A stretch of 64,000 nucleotides of DNA from Ligula intestinalis (lineage: Eukaryota; Platyhelminthes; Cestoda; Diphyllobothriidea; Diphyllobothriidae), in NCBI GenBank assembly GCA_036362985.1, contig JAYGXS010000010.1:8703866-8767865 (forward strand), written 5' to 3'. The notes below the pieces were generated by a model. It searched no databases and was not told the origin of the DNA. It saw nothing but the letters and a program-made list of their open reading frames with translations. Each line of letters starts with the position of its first letter. Positions within the stretch are counted from its first letter, which is position 1. Shown here in pieces: positions 1 through 9,500 of the stretch. Position numbers and translations under genes: made by a program.

Positions 1-373
1 GAGCTTCTAGCATCTAGCTTTTCTAAGCTATACTCTTTTTCATACATCTAAGTTATATGAGCATAGAAAAGTCTTCGTTTTCAAACATGCTGCTTTTTAA
101 AGCGACAACGAGCTTTCTTGTAAGCTCTGCTTCCCTTGGGGTTTGTTTGTTTGTTTTCAGCTCCATTTGAAATTTTGTTTTGCTTTTGTCGCCCATACAA
201 AACCGTATTGTTCCTTTTCCTTCTCTTTTTTGCCATGCTGTTTTGATTCCTCGCACACACACACACACACACGCCATTATATTATGTCTCATCGCCCTCT
301 TCCTCCGTCCATCCACCACTTATCACCCCCTCATTCTCTTTCTTTTCATGTATTCGTCTTTTATTTCGTTTAG
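1..373 (+). other. Intron sequence upstream of the first visible cystinosin exon
   Basis: The sequence is pyrimidine-rich and contains an AC dinucleotide run. Its last 40 bases are a good polypyrimidine tract and acceptor. The open frames here are low-complexity, and I see no exon-like conservation. Confidence 0.7.
254..272 (+). repeat. (CA)n microsatellite
   Basis: About nine uninterrupted CA units lie in the intron, about 100 bases upstream of the first cystinosin exon. Confidence 0.9.
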
Positions 374-544
374 AGGGGCTCCCAACGGGTTTCAACCGTC
401 TGTTGGGTGATTCTTTCGATCATGCTGGTCTTCATCGGTATTTCCAGTGTGTTGGCGGGGGTGGGAACAATTAACTGGCTCACCTGTCTCTACTACATCT
501 CCTACGTGAAACTGGCTATGACCATACTCAAATTTACGCCTCAG
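374..544 (+). CDS. CTNS: Cystinosin exon (TM helices before PQ-loop 2)
   Basis: The exon is 171 nt, 57 codons, and phase 0 at both ends. A pyrimidine-rich tract ending in TTTCGTTTAG precedes it, and CAG|GTAAGC follows it. The in-frame TAG at 371-373 is part of the acceptor, so the exon cannot extend upstream in this frame. It encodes RGSQRVS, a long hydrophobic stretch, and the proline-glutamine of the second PQ-loop as its last two residues. Confidence 0.92.
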
Positions 545-3500
545 GTAAGCCCGCTGTTGCTCTTCTTAACCGTCCTTATTCCCCCATTGTAAGTGAACGT
601 GTGGTAGACTGGCCATTTTGAGGCCCCACTGGCGCTCATCGGACAGCTAGAGGCTTTTCTCAGCCGGCGTGGAAAACAGGGACTCGAAATAGACCTCGTC
701 TTCCCCCTGGTGATGTTTCCCACTTCTTCTGCGTCGTTGCGAGGTATCCACGCAGTCACATCTGGTGCAAGGAGAGAGGGAGAGAAAGAGTGTAAGCAAG
801 AGTTATTAATGGGCAAGCCTACCGACAAGTTGCCAAGGCGATAAGAAATGGTCCTTCCAACTTATCCGATTTTGTCGAGCAGCCCTGCTATAACGTCCAA
901 CCGATATATGCGTGCCACTTCAGTTGGTTATCGTACTTCACGCTCCAGTAGTTTAATCGCCACTCATATGTTTGCCTGCGTTGTAAAACCTTCAGCCGCA
1001 ATCGACTGGCTTCCACCGATATGGCCTGATTACCTGGATGAATTGTAGAGTTTTTTGCTGCTGTAGCAAATAATCCTTTCGTTTTGAGCATTATCTCTAC
1101 CGTTTGTGCCTTCCATGTGGACCCTTCAACTGCGTCTGCCATTGCGACCGCCAAAATGGCACCTTTGGGAGTTTCAGATTTTCAGTTTCCTTAGAGTGCA
1201 ATTTCTGTGCTCCGTATGGGGTTGTACGCTTAAGGTCAACAGGTATAGACCGAAAGTTGATGTATATATTTGGATCGAACTCCATCAGCCACTGTGGGAT
1301 AACTGCGTAATATCTAAATGCCGCCAACAGGTAGAAAGTATCATAAATTAATCTTCTAATTCACCATACTTACATCACATGCACGAGCTAAAAACCCATT
1401 CACGTGTTTCGTCGGTATTCTATAGTTGCTTGACACAGCTGTGAAAGATCCGCCTCATCAACGCCCCCCAGCTTTCCCTGTTTGATTTTCGGTTTATATG
1501 TTGGTTTTGAAATTTCGGCATCCTTTGGGGTGCCAAGAAAACAAATTATTTATAAGTTCAGCTCTTAATCTCCTGAGAAATTAATTACTGTTCGCGGTGT
1601 ATATCAGTTTATTTAAGCTCTATAGGCGTAGACCGTAAGTGTAAGGTCTACGCTTATAGAACTTAAATATACTGACATATACCACAAGCAGAAATTAATT
1701 GCTCAGGAGATTAAGAAGCTGAACTTTCAAAACCAGTTTATACTCAGAAAGCAGATAGGGAAAGCTAGGGGACCCACTTATGTGCCGGACCCCTCGCAGC
1801 TGTGTCAAGCAGCGGTAGAATACCGATGAAACGCGTGTCTGGGCCTTTTAGCAAGTACCTAGGCTGTTAGTATGGTCAGTTACAACGTAAATTTATTTCT
1901 AAGTTAACGGCCATGAGGTGTCAACCTTCATTTTAAGTATGCTTTCACACGAGACGCTCGTACAGATGAGTTCTGACTACTGATTACCCCGTAGACTGGC
2001 ACCTTCACAGCCAAATAACAAAACCACAGCCACTTCAAATGGCGGTTGCAATGTGTACTTTCTCAGATATCTTCTGTAAGTGATTATTATTCATGAAATA
2101 AAGAAAAAAATCTCAGTCTCATGGAAATGCTGCACAACCATGCCATTTTTCGATGTGTAGTTATTTTTCATTTCTGGTCTTTAGAAGAGACAAGTATTGA
2201 CCTCCGAATATATACTTGTTAGGGATGACTCATATAGCCTCCTAGACAGGACGCTAAAAAACTAACCTCCTGCCCAAGTAATATAGGTGGGTCTGTGCAA
2301 AATTCCTGGGAAAGTAAATATTCCTGTGTTCTAAGCACATAATTAACCCTTACATAGACCCAAACCGTAGCCCTAATCTTAATCGTGACCATATCCTAGA
2401 GTATAACCTTATATTTAATAATAATTCTACCTATGACCCTAAACCTACCTTAAATGCACTGTAATGCCAACCTTAATTGTAACCATAAACCTAACCCTAT
2501 TTTCCCACAACTTGGCGCAAGGGGGCCTGTATTGCGGGTGTTTCCTGTTCTCATTTCCTGGTTCGGTGGTCCTATAAGCCCTCCTCATCTCGACACCTAC
2601 TAGCATGTGTGTGTCCCGCATGTTTGCAGGATAGTTGCCTTCGTGAATGGTGCAGTTAAAAGGTTTATCACGAGCAAGGACTACTTGAATTATCCTCTCA
2701 ACAGAACACATGAGTAGGAACCCCCCGTCCAAGTGGGAGAGTCGGCCCCCTGCATTAATCTAGAAAAGAAAATATTCCTGTCGCCCAACTCTACCATTAG
2801 ACCTAGCATAAACGGAAACCGTCGCCCTAATTCCAACCCCAACCTTTTCCTAAACCCTACCTATGTAGCCCACATCAACTCCAAAACTCTTCCTTACTTG
2901 TCTTAGCGTTAACCCGAATTGTACCTGTACAGCTAACACTAAATTAAACCTTATCTCAAACCTTACCCTCGAAGTTGGCGCAAGGACACCTGTAATGCGG
3001 GCGGCATATAACTTATTCTTACCGTTTATCTGTCCGTGTACATTTCTAGATGTCCCGTGTGTTTTTGATAGACTTCAGGTCTGCAGCGAAATCCAATATT
3101 TCTCAGTCTTTCTGCAACGAAGCCCGCTTTAGCTCATAGAATATTGCAATAAACAGATATGTACATGGCATAAGGACATTACCAGCAAAGACGTGGGACA
3201 CTAGGAAGGCCTTTTCTGCCTTATTAGGCGTCATCGGCTAGTGATATCCAACCCCATTGTGGCCGCTGAAATTTCTGCCACACCGAGATTTGAACTCGCG
3301 ATCTCTCCCGTCAGGGTGAACGTCCTAACAGTTGAGCTACCAGTTCACGGTCTTGTCGGTATCATATCGGGGATCTAAAGTGGCAATGCAATATGCACAT
3401 ATATATCGCATTGTGCACTCACACAACGGCGTGAATACAGCCAGAGGTGCTAAACAGCGCCTCTGAAAATCATATTGATTTTAGATGATTTGGCTCAGTC

Positions 3501-6500
3501 TCCTCTACCAACGAAATTTAAATATATACACAGGCATTTCGTGATTTTCAAGCGAATATACTAATTTGCCCCTTTCGTTTCCTTTTTTGGTTAGAAAACA
3601 TTTTCTGAGGTAGTTCATGGTAATTTTCTTCTTCATGTCTCCCTCGGTCGTCAAAGGTGTTTTCCCTTTTTTACTCCCTTAGCCCTGCTGTGCCCAAACT
3701 GCGAAGCCGCCTATCGCGCTTAGCATGTTCGTCCGTAGGCACAATCCTTTCGCATCTTCGTTTACCAACGTTTACACACCATGTCCATCTATCCATCCAT
3801 CCATCCATCCATCCATCCATCCATCCATCCATCCATCCATCCATCCATCCATAAATCGCCCCCTCCCCGTCCTACCTGTCCGCCAACACCTCTCGATGGC
3901 ATTCTTATTTCTTAAGAGGCATCGGTCGCCTGTCGGATGAGGCGGTACACGCCGTTAGCTTTCTGTGCTTTTTTCCCCCAACATCGGCGTAAACATCTTG
4001 CTGACGTCGAAGGATTTTTTCCGGCAGTAGAAACTGTTGTGACCCTTCTCCCCACCGATGGACTTTCGCTGGAACGTAATTTATGTTTCGGTCGCCAAAA
4101 GGAAATCTGTGCCCCCCCCCTCCCAGTTGCGTGCTCCAAGCGCAGAAAAACACTAAGTGCTTCAACCCTTTTTAATCCCGTCGACAGTTCCTTTCTTTTA
4201 CTCTCTAGCCCTATCGTCTAGTGCCGGTACTAGTCTTCTGCGTCCATAGTTCACGACCCAGCGTGGTCCAGTTCCTGCGATCGGAAGCCCGTCTCTCGGC
4301 CCTCATTGTCCTGTTGCGTTCTGGAAGTCTGTTAACCACATCTTTCTGCCATTTTGGTTGATCACCACCGCTGCAGATAGCATGACAGAAGGTTAATGCT
4401 GTGACGAGATAACTTAGACCCTGCAGTGCGCGTTTGTGTGGAGTGGCAGACTGGTGGACTGAGAGCCAGGCGGCGGTGGCTCCTCCTTAATCTGGTCTTG
4501 TTAGCACTCGCACTGCGTGAGCTCCAGGCCTGATGTTGCGGAATGCCTGTGATCTCTCGCGCCTTCGAGTGACTTTTTCATGGCATTTGATTCAGGTGGT
4601 AGAGGAGGAGGAGGAGAGTGAGGTTAATGCAGCGCAACTCCACCCCTTTTATAAACTCACCGTCCCTCCTCCACCTTGCTGTGGGACACAGGGTGGACCT
4701 CGTCTAAATTGACGCTAAAACTGTCTTGTCGCGAAGACACTTCACAGCAGGCCGGTAACGCGTATCACCTTACCATCTAAGAAGGTAGCCGTCTGTTGAA
4801 ACGTCGGTAGATACCGCTGTTCATTCGCATACTTTCATTCAGAAGACGTAGTAGTTGTAGCATCTGACGTGTCACCGTCGAATTACGCCCTGTTGAAATC
4901 CCCATTAAAAAAAACACAATAAGAAGGACATGATTCCGGACTCCACCCGGAGGAGTTATCTCGGGTGGATGTTGCCGCTGGTTGATCGCCAGTGCGTTCT
5001 TTCTCCCGCATCGAGGGTAAGCTTCGGTATTGGGAGCGGACTAGCGTGTCCTCGCTGTCCACGTGTGTGATGCAACTCTGCCTATGTCAGGGTTGACAGT
5101 GACAACTGCGACTCGTGGCGCACGCGAGGAAGCGCGTGCATCTGTGTCCTTTCCAGAGGTTAAGGTCATCTCCCGTGGGCAGTCATAGCCTGTATGCGGT
5201 CAGAGCTAACAAGCAAAGACACTTGGCTAGGCTCGACGCCTCAGGAAAGCCTCCAATTGTTGCTACCACTGGGTCAGGCTACCGTCCTAGCAGTAGTCAC
5301 TAGTAATTCAACATCCTGCTTCTTCTCAGGTCTGCCATGCACGGTTGCAAATATAATAGCCGGCGGCCTGAAGAGGCGAATAGTTTGAAATATATCGGGC
5401 CGTGTTGCTGGCAAGTAGACAGGAGAACGACACCATCGTCAGGATCAATGGTGTTAGCAGGTTCTTTTAAAGCTTAAAAATCCTCGACCGCCACCAGTAT
5501 CCACCTGCGTTAGGACTGCCCAACTAGCCTCTCTTCTGTGTAGAATAATCATAACAGTATCTCAAAGATATTGATGATGAACATTCAAAGCTATTGCCGA
5601 CCGGGGTCGCAGGTAGATCTTTAGGCTGGCAGAAACCTGCTCCACCACGAAGGATAGGTTATCTTCACGAATGCGAGAAAATACTCGTATTCCAGGAATT
5701 TCTATTGGTAAAGGAGACATATGGTCGAACACTGGAACAAAATTTATTTTTGCCAGTGTTCCAGTGTTCGACCATATGTCTCCTTTACCAATATAAATTC
5801 CTGGAATACGAGTATTTTCTCGCATTCGTGAACAATTCGGGCGCGAGGCGCTTCGCATAGCTCGCAGCTGGGAGCTATTCTCCACACGAGAAGCAGCAGC
5901 CTATGAACAGCTACGCTTCCTTCACAAGTGCCTTCAACAGGATCTGACGCCACGATGCCTCAGATATAAGGCACCAGTGAATACGGCTATGGGGAGAGAA
6001 GTTACCAAAAGGTTCATCAAACAGATAGTGAGAGTCCTCATTGATGACTGCCACCGACGCATAATAAAGTACAAGGCCAAGATTGAGGAGGATAAAAGAG
6101 AGTGTTTCCAGATCTTTGGAGATTTTATTGCCGAGAATCTTGGAAAAACGATCTCAGCTTTAACACGAAACCGGCAGGCCAAGAAAAGGGAGATTTTGGC
6201 GAGAAAGCTGAATAAATTGAAACCTGCAGACACTACGAATTCTGACTTAGTCCACAATTTTTCGTCGAAACAATTAACAGAGCAGCAATTACGCGTGCTA
6301 CAGCACGAAGCCTGTTTTAATACTGCAGATGCCGACCCAATTGACTTCATTGCTACAGTGGAAGCGATGTTGGTGAAAACGGAAGCAACTGACGACACTA
6401 AACATTCAATACGACAACGTGTGATCTCCTTGCTTATGGCTCATAAACCAGCCAGCTACATCTCGCAAAGTGAGTCAAAAGCCTTGAGAGAACTGAAGAA

Positions 6501-9500
6501 AGATGATAGTATTATCATCTTACCTGCTGATAAGGGACGGTCGACTGTCGTGATGAACCGACAAGATTATAACGTCAAAGCTAAGACTCTTCTTGACGAC
6601 AGAGAATTTTACCAACCAACACCCACTTCGCAAGCCAAAGCATTATCCAACCGATTGACTAAACTTCTCAGAGAATACAGGAGCAAGAATGTGATCACTA
6701 TGAATGAGTGGCGCCAAATGAAAGTAACGGATACAGCTCTGGCGCGATTTTATGGACTTCCAAAAATCCACAAACCGAATGTCCCACTTCGGCCAATCGT
6801 TGCTCTTCAAGGCAGCCCAACCTATAACTTGGCAAAGTGGATGTATAGAAAACTTAAATTCCTCCAAGGCAACTCGATTACCTCAGTTCAATCAGCCTCT
6901 CGATTCCTCGAGGACCTCCGAGGTCGGACAATTCAATCAGACGAAATCATGGTCTCTTTCGATGTGACTTCATTGTTCACATCCATACCGCCAAAACTGG
7001 CGCACAATATCTTACAGAAGAGACTTGAAGAGGCATATGATGAGGCCCAAAGCCCCTTAAAAATTGAACACCTTATGAGGTTATTCGAATTCTGCCAGAA
7101 AACTTACTTTACCTTTGCTGGAGAAACGTACGAACAGATCAAAGGAACTCCAATGGGCTCCCCGATCTCTGGCTTAGTGGCAGAACTGGTTCTACAGGAA
7201 CTAGAAAGCATCGCCTTCGCCCAACATGAGCCTGTCTTCTGGCGCCGCTACGTCGACGACACGTTTGTCATCATCAAGAGAAACATGCTGCAAAACTTCC
7301 ATGACTTGCTCAATGGAATATTTCCTGACATACAGTTTACACGGGAAGAAGAAAAAGAGCAGCAGCTGCCTTTCCTTGATGTCCTCGTCAAGAGAACACC
7401 CAATGGTGAATTCGAGACGACGGTTTACAGGAAGGCGACGAACACAACACAACTCCTAAGTTTTCACAGTAACCATCCAGTTGCTCACAAACGGAGCTGT
7501 GTAAAAACACTCTTCAAACGGATCCAGACCCACTGCAGTAAACCAGAGGAAAAGGCACGCGAGGCCAGATATCTCCGTGACCAGTTCATGCGGAACGGTT
7601 ATCCAAAAGCATTTATAAACCGATGCCTACGCGTTCGGCCCCGGAGGACCCAAACAGAAGAACCACCGAAGATATGGCACGCTCTGCCATACATAAAAGA
7701 CGTCTCAGAAGCGACTGAGCGCATCGCTGCAGGGCTAGGTGTTGGAATTGCACACAGACCCAAAGCTACAATGCGCAGCAGAGTGATGAAAATAAAAGAC
7801 CGGCTTACGCAGAATGAACAATCGGGTGTAGTATATCGCATCCCATGCCTAAAATGTCCCTGTAATTATGCAGGACAAACGGAACGCATGCTCGGATCGC
7901 GTATACGTGAACACAAGCAGGCCGTGCGACTAGGCGACGAATCATCACAAGTTGCAACTCACACCTACAAAACAGGCCATGAGTTCAACTTCGCTGCCGT
8001 CAAGGTACTCGCCCACGCGGGAAACAAGACGAGCAGAGAATTTATCGAAGCCTGGTCCACGGATGAGAATTCGGTCAACAGATGTGTCGAATTGGCGCCA
8101 GCGTACAGGGCCTTACGCTACTGCAAACGATCACGTCCAGACGCCCGCCGTAATCAGTTAGCCCAAAATCCTCCATAATCATCCCACTTTCGATGCTGAC
8201 GTGGCCATTTGGCGCCCAAGCCTACATTATCCCTCGCTTCTCTTCCCTTCTCCTATGACTTTTTAATTTCTCATCCCTCCCACCATAACTATTACTTGTG
8301 TTGTTGACGATTCTATTTTTGTAAATATTTCCACACAACTTGTCGGTCTTGCCTACTGGCACTGGCTAGCACAGCCCTCAGTGGCAAGCCGGCAGCACAC
8401 ACAATTATTGATTTTCTACACGTTCAAAATTTTAGTTATTGTACACCCGCCCCAAGTAGCTCCACATTTGTTGCTGTTTCTCCACCTCTGACGATGGGCT
8501 CTTGTAAGAGCTCGAAAGCTCAGGCAAAAATAAATTTTGTTCCAGTGTTCGACCATATATCTCCTTTACCAATAAATTATCTTCGCTGTGACGCTCTTCG
8601 AGGATATCTCAGGTAATCGGAGATGGACGAATGACGCGATTTTAATTGCTGTCTATCGTATAGCATAGAATCGATTCTTGTGAGGTTTTATTTTTATCGT
8701 ATTGAGGTGGAATGAATCGAACTTTCTAGGCTCGCTGCCGCTAATCAGGACGCATGGAGAATTATCATCCTGGCATCCTTATGACCGAATAAATCAAATA
8801 TGAAGTCCTATGGAATATGATAAGTTGACACTTTCTGGTTATAAAAATGGTATACCGACCCAGGAGGGCGGATTTTATAAGCAAGACTAGGAATCACCTG
8901 ACTCTGTTTCCACATCCATCTTTTCGCATACTTCGGATATGTGAGCCAAACCATTGATTCTACTCGTGAGATTAAGTTGATACTGCATTGGAATTTCAAC
9001 TCTCTTTCCAGCCGTTGGGTTTCTCCTTCAAACTATCAGAGTGACATATTACTTCCTGACCTTGGAAGAGTTGCATTTTTATAAAAAAAATTGACAAAAT
9101 CTTCCTTTCTGCTTGCTGTTTAGGTCATTTTCAACTGTCGTCGGAGAAGCACCGAGGGCTGGAGCATTGGTCAAATCATTTGTGACTCAACTGGCGGCGT
9201 TTTGAGTATTCTGCAAATGATATTAATCGCCTACAACAACAGTGAGTATTTAAGCCCTTAGTTTATGCCTTTTTCATTGATTCTGGCGGTTTAATTGTCT
9301 GATAATGACTTCTAGTCGCCGTTCACTTCATCGAAAACAGACTCCTACGTCGTATACTTTTTGTGGTTGGGTTATGGCAGGAACCGGCTTCCAACGGAGC
9401 GTATGATAGAACCTGCCTGTTTATTTCTACTTCTCAGTAAGTTCTCAGCGTGCTCATCTCCGTCAGATAATCTGACAAAAACTAAACGGCAAATGCAAAG

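Larger units (their letters stand above)
5667..8576 (+). mobile_element. Nearly complete Penelope-like element
   Basis: The element has an inverted duplication of its terminal sequence at the 5' end (5664-5832), one long RT plus GIY-YIG frame, a 3' untranslated region of about 400 bases, a hammerhead-like module and a 3' tail. The tail (AATAAATTTTGTTCCAGTGT, then CTCCTTTACCAAT) is repeated in direct and inverted orientation at the 5' end. This is the pseudo-LTR arrangement described for Penelope elements. TTATCTTC flanks both sides, so about 2.9 kb appears to have inserted at one site in the cystinosin intron. Confidence 0.85.
545..9123 (+). other. Cystinosin intron (8,579 bp)
   Basis: The intron is bounded by GTAAGC and CTGTTTAG. 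It contains a foldback element, two telomere-like tracts, a SINE, a tetranucleotide repeat, GC-richer unassigned sequence at 4400-5560 and a nearly complete Penelope-like element in the same orientation as the gene. The stretches 545-1386, 1853-2330 and 8585-9120 hold nothing I recognise. Confidence 0.85.

Noticed and set aside
143..410. Short plus-strand frames before the first cystinosin exon
   Set aside because: They overlap the polypyrimidine tract and the CA repeat; the spliced exon begins at 374.
541..1330. Minus-strand frames of 76-95 codons
   Set aside because: No motif, and they overlap one another in different frames; intronic.
3657..3940. Frames with [10 protein letters not shown] repeats
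   Set aside because: Translation of the (CATC)n microsatellite.
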